Of a stretch of 64,000 bases of DNA, positions 1 through 7,665 are shown piece after piece. The position numbers and the translations under genes were made by a program. Within the stretch, counting starts at the first letter, position 1, and the number at the start of each line of letters is the position of its first letter. A model generated the notes under the pieces. It saw nothing but the letters and a program-made list of their open reading frames with translations, was not told the origin of the DNA and did no database searches. The DNA is from Novosphingobium barchaimii LL02 (GTDB lineage: Bacteria > Pseudomonadota > Alphaproteobacteria > Sphingomonadales > Sphingomonadaceae): contig NZ_KQ130460.1 in assembly GCF_001046635.1 (NCBI RefSeq), forward strand, positions 88,135 to 152,134, written 5' to 3'.

Positions 1-367
1 CTATATTGTAGGGCGCGAGGCGGGCGGCGCCATTGCCGTGGGTCTGCGCTACGGTTCGGGCACGATGCACCACAAGGTCGAAGGTGAGCGTCCTGTCTAC
101 TGGACCGGCCCATCGATCGGCTTCGATGCCGGCGCCAATGCCGGCAGCGCATTCGTGCTGGTCTATAACCTTTACGACACGCAAGACCTCTACCACCGCT
201 TTGGCGCGGGTGAGGGGCAGGCCTATCTGATCGGCGGATTTACCGTCAGCTACCTGCGGCGCGGGAACACCGTGCTGATCCCGGTACGCGCCGGTGCAGG
301 CCTGCGACTGGGCGCGAACATAGGTTATATGAAGTTCTCCGAAAAGCAGCGCTGGCTGCCGTTCTGA
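1..367 (+). CDS. DUF1134 family envelope protein (EipA-like), 5'-truncated by window edge
   Basis: The reading frame is open from base 2 and ends at TGA 365-367, so only the C-terminal ~121 residues are visible. The segment containing AGGAIAVGLRYGSG, YLIGGFTVSYLRRGNT and LGANIGYMKFS matches the conserved C-terminal core of DUF1134 proteins. The family consists of alphaproteobacterial secreted envelope proteins, and EipA of Brucella contributes to cell-envelope integrity. The signal peptide would lie upstream of the window. The in-frame GTG at 38 is an internal codon, not a start. A strong stem-loop follows the stop. Family assignment is fairly certain; the exact cellular role here is inferred. 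Confidence 0.8.
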   Translation, partial: YIVGREAGGAIAVGLRYGSGTMHHKVEGERPVYWTGPSIGFDAGANAGSAFVLVYNLYDTQDLYHRFGAGEGQAYLIGGFTVSYLRRGNTVLIPVRAGAGLRLGANIGYMKFSEKQRWLPF

Positions 368-374
368 CGAGGTT

Positions 375-404
375 TTACGCTCGGCCAGTCATGGCCGGGC
401 GTAA
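375..404 (+). terminator. Stem-loop terminator after the DUF1134 gene
   Basis: The 13-base arm TTACGCTCGGCCA (375-387) pairs with TGGCCGGGCGTAA (392-404) with one mismatch around a GTCA loop. It lies 7 bases after the DUF1134 stop and is followed by TCTTGTTG, a weak U tract. It probably separates that gene from the aminotransferase. Confidence 0.6.
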
Positions 405-479
405 TCTTGTTGCGCTCCACAAGACTTTACGCACTCGGGTGTTGCGCTGCCCGGCCAGCGGGGTTAATGGCCGCCCGCC

Positions 480-1658
480 ATGCTCAATGACCTCAAGCAA
501 CAGCCCGCCGACGCGCTCCTCGCGCTGATCAAGCTCCACAACTCGGACCCGCGTGCCGACAAGATCGACCTCGGTGTCGGCGTGTACCGCACGGGGCAGG
601 GCGATACGCCCGTGTTCGGCGCGATCAAGGCCGCCGAAGCGAAGCTCGTCGCCGAGCAGGACTCCAAGGCCTACCTTGGCCCTGAGGGTGACATGGGCTT
701 TGTAGAGGCGCTTATGCCCTACATCTTCGGCAAGCAGGACCCCGCAATGGGCGGCCGCATCGAAGGTATGCAGACGCCCGGCGGCACCGGCTCGCTGCGC
801 CTCGCGCTCGCGATGGTGAAGCGTGCGGGTTACAACCGCGTGATCGTCGGCAAGCCCAGCTGGCCCAACCACAACCAGATCTGCGCCGACCTCGGCCTTG
901 AAGTATTCGAATTCAACCACGCCGCCGCTGACGGCTCGACTGATATGGATGCCCTGCGCGGCGCGCTTGGCCAGGCGCAGGCCGGCGACGCCATCCTGCT
1001 GCACGGGTGCTGTCACAACCCGACCGGCATCGACTATACCAATGCCGAATGGGACGAGATCGCCGGTCTGATCCTGGACAGCAAGGTGCTGCCGATCCTC
1101 GACCTGGCCTATCAGGGCTTGGGCCAGGGCATGGAGGAGGACGCCTACGGTGTTCGCCGTGTGCTCGCCGCCGTGCCGGAAGCACTGGTGTGCTATTCGT
1201 GCGACAAGAATTTCGGTCTCTACCGTGACCGCGTCGGCGCGCTCTATGCGATGGTTGCCGATCCAGCGGACCTGACTCGCGTGATGTCCAACGGCCACGC
1301 ACTGGCTCGTGCCAACTGGTCGCAGCCGCCAGATCACGGCGCTGCCGCAGTGCGCCTCGTCCTGGCGGACGAAGCCCTGACCGCGCAGTGGCTCGATGAG
1401 GTTGCCGAGATGTGCGAGCGCATGCGTCAGGTCCGCGCGACCCTGGCTGCGGCCGGCAAGACGGGCGGTGTCGACCTGACGCCGATCGGCAGCCAGAACG
1501 GTATGTTCTCGATCATCCCGTTCACGCCCGAGCAGGTGCAGGAAATGCGTTCTAAGCACGGCGTCTATTTCGCCGCTTCGGGCCGCATCGCCGTGGCTGG
1601 CCTCACCGCCGCCAACATCGACAAGTTCATTGCCGCCGTCGCGGACGTGACAGCCTGA
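480..1658 (+). CDS. Aromatic-amino-acid / aspartate aminotransferase (class I)
   Basis: A 392-residue fold-type I PLP enzyme of the TyrB/AspC subgroup, which transfers amino groups between aromatic amino acids or aspartate and 2-oxoglutarate in the cytosol. Subgroup hallmarks are visible: DLGVGVYR near the N-terminus, TPGGTGSLRLA, HGCCHNPTGID (cofactor-binding Asn), and SCDKNFGLYRDRVGAL with the PLP-binding Lys at residue 243. Homologues commonly have Ser before that Lys where this protein has Asp, but the Lys is intact. Full family length (about 395). The ATG at 480 has no clear Shine-Dalgarno sequence. The next gene begins one base after the stop, so the two are probably co-transcribed. Specificity between aspartate and tyrosine/phenylalanine cannot be fixed from sequence. 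Confidence 0.88.
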   Translation: MLNDLKQQPADALLALIKLHNSDPRADKIDLGVGVYRTGQGDTPVFGAIKAAEAKLVAEQDSKAYLGPEGDMGFVEALMPYIFGKQDPAMGGRIEGMQTPGGTGSLRLALAMVKRAGYNRVIVGKPSWPNHNQICADLGLEVFEFNHAAADGSTDMDALRGALGQAQAGDAILLHGCCHNPTGIDYTNAEWDEIAGLILDSKVLPILDLAYQGLGQGMEEDAYGVRRVLAAVPEALVCYSCDKNFGLYRDRVGALYAMVADPADLTRVMSNGHALARANWSQPPDHGAAAVRLVLADEALTAQWLDEVAEMCERMRQVRATLAAAGKTGGVDLTPIGSQNGMFSIIPFTPEQVQEMRSKHGVYFAASGRIAVAGLTAANIDKFIAAVADVTA

Positions 1659-1659
1659 C

Positions 1660-2205
1660 ATGAACCGTCAGCCGGTTCTCGAAGGGAGCCGGCTGACGCT
1701 CCGGCCCCTCCTCCCAGAGGATTGGGAGGCCTTGTTCGCGCTCGCTTCCGATCCCGCGATCTGGGTCGTACACCCCGCGCATGACCGCTGGCAGGAGCCG
1801 GTGTTCCGCGTGTTCTTCGACGAAGCCATAGCCTCCGGCGGGGCTTTTGCGATCATCGACAACGCCAGCGGCGAGATCGCCGGCTCGACCCGTTACGGCG
1901 CGGCCGAGGCAGAAGCGCCCGGTGAGATTGAGATCGGTTGGTCTTTCCTGGCCCGCAAGTATTGGGGCAGGGGCCATAACGCCGAATTCAAGCGCCTGAT
2001 GCTCGCCCATGCGCTGGAGCATTTCGACCGGGTGATCTTCCAGGTCGGCGCCGATAACGTAGTCTCACGAAGGGCCATGGCCAATATCGGCGGCATTCTA
2101 ACCGACCGCACCCGCAGCTACGAACGCGGCGGGGCCATGGTCGAGCACGTGATCTTCGAGATCACCCGCGAGAGTTTCGCGAAGGGCCCGCTGGCGTTAT
2201 CCTGA
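1660..2205 (+). CDS. GNAT N-acetyltransferase, RimJ/RimL-like
   Basis: A 181-residue single-domain acetyltransferase. The N-terminal pattern LEGSRLTLRPLLPEDWEAL and the later IEIGWSFLARKYWGRGHNAEFKRLML (acetyl-CoA loop, here R-x-G-H-N) followed by VIFQVGADNVVSRRAMANIG are typical of the RimJ/RimL branch, which acetylates protein N-termini or small amines with acetyl-CoA. It starts one base after the aminotransferase stop, suggesting translational coupling. It converges on the acyl-CoA dehydrogenase gene with 58 bases between stops. The substrate is unknown. Confidence 0.8.
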   Translation: MNRQPVLEGSRLTLRPLLPEDWEALFALASDPAIWVVHPAHDRWQEPVFRVFFDEAIASGGAFAIIDNASGEIAGSTRYGAAEAEAPGEIEIGWSFLARKYWGRGHNAEFKRLMLAHALEHFDRVIFQVGADNVVSRRAMANIGGILTDRTRSYERGGAMVEHVIFEITRESFAKGPLALS

Positions 2206-2263
2206 ACCCGGGCCCGGTTCTTCTCTGTCGCTGCGCGGCAGGGAGGAAAGGCCTGTATTCCCT

Positions 2264-4024
2264 TCAGAACAGTTCCTCGTCCAGCGCCATGACCGGCTCC
2301 GGGCCGGCTGCGATGCGGGCCGCGTGCAGGGCGGTGCGAGGGAGCATGTAGGTGGCATAGTAGCGGGCCATCGCGGCATAGGCCTGCGGCGTGCGGGTTG
2401 CGCCCAGCGCCGGGGAGGCAGCCAGAATTCGCAGCCACATCCAGCCCAGCGAAACCAGCGCGAAAAGGTTGAGGTATTCTGTCGCGGCCGCGCCCAGCCG
2501 GTCTGTGTCGCCTGCCGCTGCGGCGATGGTCTCGCTCGCGGTTTCGAGCAGGGCCAGCGCGTCGCGCATCTGCGCGGCAAGAGGATCGGTGAGCGCCGGG
2601 TCGGCCTTGGCAAGGTCTGCGGCGATCATGTCCAGATAAGAGCGCAAGGGCGCGCCGCCCTCCATCGTCACCTTGCGCGAGACGAGGTCCATGGCCTGAA
2701 CGCCGTTGGTCCCTTCGTAGATCTGGGTGATGCGCGCGTCGCGCACGAACTGCTCCATCCCGGCCTCGTGGATGTAGCCGTGACCGCCGAAGACCTGCTG
2801 GGCCAGCACCGTTGTCTCGAAGCCGAAGTCGGTGAAGGCGGCCTTGATGACCGGAGTGAGCAGCGCGACGTCGGCATGGGCGGCCGCGCTGACCACCGGA
2901 TCGGGGTGGCGCTCGGCCACGTCCATGCGGATCGCGGTCCAGGCCGCCAGCGCGCGGGCCGGTTCGACAAAGGCGCGGCCTGCGAGCAGCATCTTGCGCA
3001 CGTCGGCATGAGCTATGATCGGCACCGGACCGCTGCCGTCGGCGCCGCGTCCCTGCAGGCGCTCGCGGGCGTAAGTGACGGCAGCCTGGGTTGCGGCATC
3101 AGCAAGGCCAAGGCCCTGGATGCCGACGAACAGGCGCTCGGCGTTCATCATCGTGAACATCGCGTTGAGCCCGCGTCCAGCCTCGCCGACCAGCCAGCCG
3201 GTGGCGCCGTCGTAGTTCATCACGCACGTCGGCTGGGCGTGGATGCCCATCTTATGCTCCAGTGCGCCCACCGACATCGCGTTACGTTCGGTCCAGTCTC
3301 TGGCGTCTCCCGGCAGGAGCTTGGGAACGAGGAACAGGCTGATCCCCTTCACGCCTGCAGGCGCATCGGGCAGGCGGGCAAGAACGAGGTGGACGACGTT
3401 GTTGCCGAAGTCCTGATCGCCCGAGGAGATGAATATCTTGGTTCCGATGATGGAGTAGCTGCCGTCGTCGCGCGGGTCGGCGCGGGTGCGCAGCAGGCCC
3501 AGGTCAGTGCCTGCCGAAGCCTCGGTCAGGGCCATGGCGCCGCACCATTCGCCGGTGACCAGCTTTTCGAGATAGGTCGCCTTGAGTTCGTCGGAACCGT
3601 GCGCGGCCAATGCCTCGGCTGCGCCGCGCGTCAGGCCGGGGAACAGCCCGAACGACAGGTTCGCTGCCGAGACCATCTCGTCGAGCATGATTTGAACCGT
3701 GCGGGGCAAGCCCTGGCCGCCGAATGCGGGATCGCCGGCAAGACCGGACCAACCTGCTGCGACGAATTCGGCGTAAGCCTCGGCAAAACCGGGGGGCGTG
3801 ATGACCTTGCCGTCGACCAGCTTCGATCCGGCCGCATCGCCGGGCAGGTTGAGCGGGGCAAGACGATCGGCGCACATGCGCCCGGCCACCGTCAGTACTT
3901 CGGCGGCGAGGTCGGCGCTGGCGTCTTCGAATCCGGGGAGCTGCGCCATCTGGGCATCGAAGTCGAGGACGTCCTCAAGCAGGAACCGCATTGTCGCGAC
4001 GGGGGGCTGGTACGTTGCGGGCAT
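2264..4024 (-). CDS. Acyl-CoA dehydrogenase, DmdC/long form
   Basis: A 586-residue flavoprotein catalysing alpha,beta-dehydrogenation of acyl-CoA. It belongs to the ~590-residue group that includes DmdC (3-methylmercaptopropionyl-CoA dehydrogenase) rather than the ~380-residue short form. Visible features: N-terminal helical domain, the flavin-binding stretch ALTEASAGTDLGLLRT, the beta-domain segment GTKIFISSGDQD, QVFGGHGYIHEAGMEQ, and ITQIYEGTNGVQAMDL containing the catalytic Glu437. A C-terminal extension of about 130 residues is typical of this group. It is divergent from a TetR gene; the shared 86-bp region holds a palindrome, suggesting control by acyl-CoA levels. A second member lies at 13275-15065. 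Chain length and true substrate are not determinable. Confidence 0.88.
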   Translation of the reverse strand: MPATYQPPVATMRFLLEDVLDFDAQMAQLPGFEDASADLAAEVLTVAGRMCADRLAPLNLPGDAAGSKLVDGKVITPPGFAEAYAEFVAAGWSGLAGDPAFGGQGLPRTVQIMLDEMVSAANLSFGLFPGLTRGAAEALAAHGSDELKATYLEKLVTGEWCGAMALTEASAGTDLGLLRTRADPRDDGSYSIIGTKIFISSGDQDFGNNVVHLVLARLPDAPAGVKGISLFLVPKLLPGDARDWTERNAMSVGALEHKMGIHAQPTCVMNYDGATGWLVGEAGRGLNAMFTMMNAERLFVGIQGLGLADAATQAAVTYARERLQGRGADGSGPVPIIAHADVRKMLLAGRAFVEPARALAAWTAIRMDVAERHPDPVVSAAAHADVALLTPVIKAAFTDFGFETTVLAQQVFGGHGYIHEAGMEQFVRDARITQIYEGTNGVQAMDLVSRKVTMEGGAPLRSYLDMIAADLAKADPALTDPLAAQMRDALALLETASETIAAAAGDTDRLGAAATEYLNLFALVSLGWMWLRILAASPALGATRTPQAYAAMARYYATYMLPRTALHAARIAAGPEPVMALDEELF

Positions 4025-4069
4025 GGTTCTCTTCCGGTCTTCGGCTGCTTGCGCTGGATGGCAGTTTCA

Positions 4070-4091
4070 TTGTACCAAACGATCGTTACAA
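4070..4091. promoter_or_regulatory. Candidate TetR operator between acyl-CoA dehydrogenase and tetR
   Basis: The bases TTGTA (4070-4074) and TACAA (4087-4091) form inverted ends around AACGATCGTT (4078-4087), itself a perfect 10-bp palindrome. The site is 46 bases upstream of the dehydrogenase start and 20 bases before the proposed tetR start. This is the usual position of an autoregulatory TetR site controlling both genes. No in-window test of binding is possible. Confidence 0.55.
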
Positions 4092-4110
4092 TCAAGAGCG
4101 AGAGCAAAGT

Positions 4111-4674
4111 TTGGCTGCCAAAGTCCTGACCCTGCGCGAAGAGGAAGTGCTGAACGCCGCCGCTGCGCTGTTTGGCGCACGGGGATTCGCCGCGACAAGC
4201 ATTCGTGACATCGGCGAGCGTGTGGGGCTGCTGGGCGGTTCGCTCTATCACTACATCAAGAGCAAGGACGCACTGTTCATCCGCATCCATGACCGTGCCT
4301 TGCAAGCGGCAGAGGATCGGATCTGCGCGGCGATCGCGGGGGTGCAGGATCCTTCGCAGGCTCTGGCGACAGCGTGCCGGGTGCTCCTGGAAATCCAGCT
4401 CGACCCGGCCTCATTGACGATGCCTTTGATGAATGATTTTCGCGCTGTACCCGAAAGTGTGCGGGTGCAGCTCGTGGAACGGCGCGATGCCTTCGAGCAA
4501 GTGTTTGCCGATCTGGTGGAGGCTGCGCCCATGCCGGCAGGCGTCGACCGCGTGGTCTATCGCATCCTGCTGCTGACCACGCTCAATACCGCGAGCACAT
4601 GGTACAGGCCGGGGCGCCTCAGCCTGGAAGAGGTCGCAAAGCAGATCCTGCGGGTCTATTCGATTGAGGGGTAG
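4111..4674 (+). CDS. TetR/AcrR family regulator, probably of fatty-acid degradation
   Basis: About 187 residues from TTG 4111 (LAAKVLTLREEEVLNAAAALF). The frame stays open further upstream, but that would cross the operator and the start of the divergent gene, so the short start is preferred; GTG 4147 is an alternative. The N-terminal helix-turn-helix is clear: GARGFAATSIRDIGERVGLLGGSLYHYIKSKDALF. The C-terminal half should bind the inducer and dimerise. By position and its palindromic operator it probably represses itself and the divergent acyl-CoA dehydrogenase, as PsrA- and FadR-type TetR proteins do. It ends 15 bases from the convergent tesB. Ligand unknown. Confidence 0.8.
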   Translation: MAAKVLTLREEEVLNAAAALFGARGFAATSIRDIGERVGLLGGSLYHYIKSKDALFIRIHDRALQAAEDRICAAIAGVQDPSQALATACRVLLEIQLDPASLTMPLMNDFRAVPESVRVQLVERRDAFEQVFADLVEAAPMPAGVDRVVYRILLLTTLNTASTWYRPGRLSLEEVAKQILRVYSIEG

Positions 4675-4689
4675 CGGGGCGTTATCGCG

Positions 4690-5544
4690 TTATTTGCTCT
4701 TGCGCTCAACCACCCGGCACAGGCCTTCTTGCGCTACGCTGGCGACCAGCTTGCCTGCGCGGTCGTAGATCGAACCGCGCGCAAAGCCTCTCGCGTGACC
4801 GGCCCAGGGGCTATCCATTGCGTAGAGTAGCCAGTCGTCCACCTGCGGGGTCGAATGGAACCACATCGCATGGTCGAGGCTAGCCACCTGCAAGCTGGAC
4901 GCGAAGAAATGGGGTTTGTGAGGCAGCACCGCCGTGCCGACGAGCGCGAAGTCACTGGCATACGCCAGGACAGTGCGGTTCAAGGCATCACCCGCCTGTA
5001 TGGGCGCTGCGAGGCGGAACCACAGGAACTGGCGCGGTGTACCGGAACTTTCGCTTGCAGGTGGGCCGGGCCGGATCTCGAAGGCGGCAAGGCGGTCGAG
5101 CATGACCTGCGGAAATTTCTGGCCGGTGGCAGAAAGGGCGGAGGCGAAATCGGGGCACTGCTCTGGCCCGGGCACCTTTGGCATCTCGGCGGCATGGGCG
5201 AAGCCTTCCTCCCGGCGGTGGAAGGAGGCGGCCAGGTTGAGGATCGGCTTGCCGCCCTGCATGGCGACGACGCGTCGGTTGGCGAAGCTGCCGCCGTCCA
5301 GATCGCGCAAGGTCCGGTAGACGATGGGGCGTGTGGTATCGCCTGGGCGCAGGAAATAGGCGTGCAGCGAGTGGGCCTGCCGTTCCTCGCCCACGCTGCC
5401 CACGGCAGCTGCGAGCGCCTGCGCGACCACCTGCCCGCCGAACACGCGGCCCGGCCCTTCCGCGGCGGGGGCGCCCCGGTAGAGGTCGGTGTCGATCTCC
5501 TCGACCTCGAGCAGATTGCGCAGTTCGGCGACGGCTTCACTCAT
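4690..5544 (-). CDS. tesB: Acyl-CoA thioesterase II
   Basis: A 284-residue double hot-dog thioesterase hydrolysing acyl-CoA to free acid and CoA in the cytosol. The first hot-dog contains RVFGGQVVAQAL and HSLHAYFLRPGD; the second contains SLDHAMWFH with Asp224, MDSPWAG with Ser245 and VAQEGL with Gln272, the positions of the Asp-Ser/Thr-Gln catalytic set of TesB/ACOT8 enzymes. Length equals E. coli TesB (286). It starts one base after the merR stop and is the last gene of the fadL-fadD-merR-tesB operon, where it could relieve acyl-CoA build-up. Confidence 0.92.
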   Translation of the reverse strand: MSEAVAELRNLLEVEEIDTDLYRGAPAAEGPGRVFGGQVVAQALAAAVGSVGEERQAHSLHAYFLRPGDTTRPIVYRTLRDLDGGSFANRRVVAMQGGKPILNLAASFHRREEGFAHAAEMPKVPGPEQCPDFASALSATGQKFPQVMLDRLAAFEIRPGPPASESSGTPRQFLWFRLAAPIQAGDALNRTVLAYASDFALVGTAVLPHKPHFFASSLQVASLDHAMWFHSTPQVDDWLLYAMDSPWAGHARGFARGSIYDRAGKLVASVAQEGLCRVVERKSK

Positions 5545-5545
5545 G

Positions 5546-5974
5546 CTAGGCTTCCTCCACCGGCTTGACTGGCGTGCCCGCCAACCAGGCCTGCGCCTGC
5601 CGGTCGATCGAGATCAATTCTTCCAGCGTCTGCTCGATCGCTAGCGTCTGTTTGCGCAAGTCGGCAATGCGGTCGCCCACCCGGGTGCGCAGGGCGCGGA
5701 CCTGTTCGTGGTGCTCCGGGTCGACATCGTAGAGGTCGAGGAATTCCTTGATCTCGCGGATCGAGAAGCCCAACCGCTTGCCGCGCAGTATCAGCTGCAT
5801 TCGCCCGATCTCACGCCGCGAATAGATGCGCGTGGTGCCCACCCGTTGCGGCGAAATCAGGCCCTTGTCCTCATAGAACCGCAAGGTCCGCATGGTGACG
5901 CCAAGCTGCGTGGCCGCATCCTGGATGCCGATCATCTCGGCAGGATCGGCGGCCGGGGCAGGAGACAGGCTCAA
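5546..5974 (-). CDS. MerR family transcriptional regulator
   Basis: A 142-residue regulator. The MerR DNA-binding domain is plain (IGIQDAATQLGVTMRTLRFYEDKGLISPQR, then TRIYSRREIGRMQLILRGKRLGFSIREIKEFLDLYD), followed by a coiled-coil dimerisation helix at about residues 90-125 (VRALRTRVGDRIADLRKQTLAIEQTL). No metal-binding cysteines are present at the C-terminus, so it is not a MerR-type metal sensor. It resembles LiuR-type MerR regulators of acyl-CoA and branched-chain catabolism. Its start overlaps the fadD stop by 4 bases and tesB follows after one base, implying control of this operon or a linked one. Confidence 0.82.
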   Translation of the reverse strand: MSLSPAPAADPAEMIGIQDAATQLGVTMRTLRFYEDKGLISPQRVGTTRIYSRREIGRMQLILRGKRLGFSIREIKEFLDLYDVDPEHHEQVRALRTRVGDRIADLRKQTLAIEQTLEELISIDRQAQAWLAGTPVKPVEEA

Positions 5975-7665
5975 GCAGACTGCCCGCCGCTGCGCCGGGC
6001 GGTTTCCTCGGCAGCGAGGTCCTTCTTCGACAGCTTGCCGATCATCGTTTTCGGCAGCGATTCGCGAAACTCGACTGATGATGGAATCTCGATCTTGTTC
6101 AGCCGCTCGCGCAGGAAGGCGAGCAATGTTTCTTCGTCCAAGATATCCCCCGGATGCAATGCCACGAACGCCTTGGGGGACTGTCCCCTGTAGGCATCCG
6201 GCACGCCGATCACCGCCGCCTCCCAGACCATCGGATGCTCATAGAGCGCCTCTTCGATGATCCGGGGATAGACGTTGTAGCCCCCGCACAGGATCACGTC
6301 CTTGATCCTGTCGACAAGGAACAGATAGCCGTCCTTATCGAGATAGCCAATGTCTCCCGTGCGCAGGGCGCCGTAGATGAAGGTCTTTTCGCTTTCCTCG
6401 GGGCGGTTCCAGTAGCCTTTCATGACTTGTGGGCCGCGGGCGCAGACCTCGCCCTTCTCGCCGGGGAGGCAAGTGCGGGTGGGATCGTTCGGGTCGCGGA
6501 TTTCCAGCTGGGTGCCGGGGAAGGCGGGGCCGCAGGAGTTGTCCTTGACCAATCCTTCCAGCGGGTTGCAGGCGATGATCGGGCTTGCCTCGGACAGGCC
6601 GTAGCCTTCCACCACGTTGACGCCGGTCTTCGCTTCGAACTCGCGGCGCACTTCGAGAGGCAGGGGGGCGCCGCCCGAAATGCATACGCGCACGTTGTCG
6701 AACTCGCCGTGGAGTTGCTGGCCATTGAGCGCGGTGTAGAGCGTGGGCACCCCAAAGAACTGCGTAGGCCTGGTGCGCTTGGCGGTGGCGAGGAAGGATT
6801 TCATCTCGAAACGCGGAAGCAGGACCATCTCGGCGGCAGTGTCGACCGAATAGTTCAGCACCGTGGTCAGCGCGAAGACGTGGAACAGCGGCAGGACGCC
6901 GAGCGTGCGCTCCTGCTTGTCGGGCATATGGCCGACATGCGCGATCATCTGGGCGGAGTTGGCGGCAAGGTTGGCATGGCTGAGCATCGCCCCCTTCGGC
7001 ACGCCGGTGGTGCCGCCGGTATATTGCAGCACGGCAAGATCGTTCGGGGAGCGCTCCACCGGATCGGGCGCAGCATCGCGGGCGATGAGGTTTTCGAACC
7101 GGGCGTAGCGCAGGTCGTGCGGCTCGTGGGCTATGTCGGCGCGCTTGAACAGCAGGAAGGCGCGGCGCTTGAAGGCGGGCAGCACGTTGGCGAAGGGGCA
7201 GACGACGACGCGCTTGAGGCAGGTCTTGCCGACCAGAGGCTCCAGCTTGGGCAGGCATAGCGCAAGGTCGGTGGCGATCATCACCTCGCAGCCGGAATCC
7301 TCGACCTGATGGGCCATCTCGCGCTCGGTGTAGAGCGGGTTGAAGTTCACCACTACCGCGCCGATCCGCAGGACCGCGAAGTAGCAGATCACATAGTAAG
7401 GCGTATTGGGCAGGCACAGCCCGACCCGCGTGCCCTTGACCACGCCAAGGTCCTGCAGTCCGCGAGCGGCGCGCCGGGAAAGCGCGCCGATCTCGGCATA
7501 AGTCCACTTTCGGCCCATGAAGTCGATCGCCGGCCAGGTGCCGTGGGCGTCTACGGCATGGTCGAGCAGGTCGGTCAGCAGACGCGGCGCGATCGGCGGC
7601 ATCTCGTCCGCATGTTGGGTGGGGACGGCGGGAGCGACCCCGCCGATCGTCGCCGCGTCATTCAT
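5971..7665 (-). CDS. fadD: Long-chain fatty acid-CoA ligase
   Basis: A 564-residue ANL-superfamily adenylating enzyme that activates fatty acids with ATP and CoA at the inner membrane. Motifs: YTGGTTGVPKGAML at about 215-227 (AMP-binding P-loop), EGYGLSEASP (adenine-binding), RTGDIGYLDKDGYLFLVDRIKD (hinge) and the C-terminal KTMIGKLSKKDL with the adenylation Lys at about 544. Length matches E. coli FadD (561). Its start overlaps the fadL stop by one base (TGATG) and its stop overlaps merR, so uptake and activation are translated from the same message. Confidence 0.92.
   Translation of the reverse strand: MNDAATIGGVAPAVPTQHADEMPPIAPRLLTDLLDHAVDAHGTWPAIDFMGRKWTYAEIGALSRRAARGLQDLGVVKGTRVGLCLPNTPYYVICYFAVLRIGAVVVNFNPLYTEREMAHQVEDSGCEVMIATDLALCLPKLEPLVGKTCLKRVVVCPFANVLPAFKRRAFLLFKRADIAHEPHDLRYARFENLIARDAAPDPVERSPNDLAVLQYTGGTTGVPKGAMLSHANLAANSAQMIAHVGHMPDKQERTLGVLPLFHVFALTTVLNYSVDTAAEMVLLPRFEMKSFLATAKRTRPTQFFGVPTLYTALNGQQLHGEFDNVRVCISGGAPLPLEVRREFEAKTGVNVVEGYGLSEASPIIACNPLEGLVKDNSCGPAFPGTQLEIRDPNDPTRTCLPGEKGEVCARGPQVMKGYWNRPEESEKTFIYGALRTGDIGYLDKDGYLFLVDRIKDVILCGGYNVYPRIIEEALYEHPMVWEAAVIGVPDAYRGQSPKAFVALHPGDILDEETLLAFLRERLNKIEIPSSVEFRESLPKTMIGKLSKKDLAAEETARRSGGQSA

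Noticed and set aside
375-1661. 428-codon minus-strand frame opposite the aminotransferase
   Set aside because: The plus-strand aminotransferase is unambiguous; the antisense frame starts inside the DUF1134 terminator region and lacks motifs.
2324-4129. 600-codon plus-strand frame opposite the acyl-CoA dehydrogenase
   Set aside because: The minus-strand protein has complete family motifs and a catalytic Glu; the plus-strand product has none and would run through the tetR operator.
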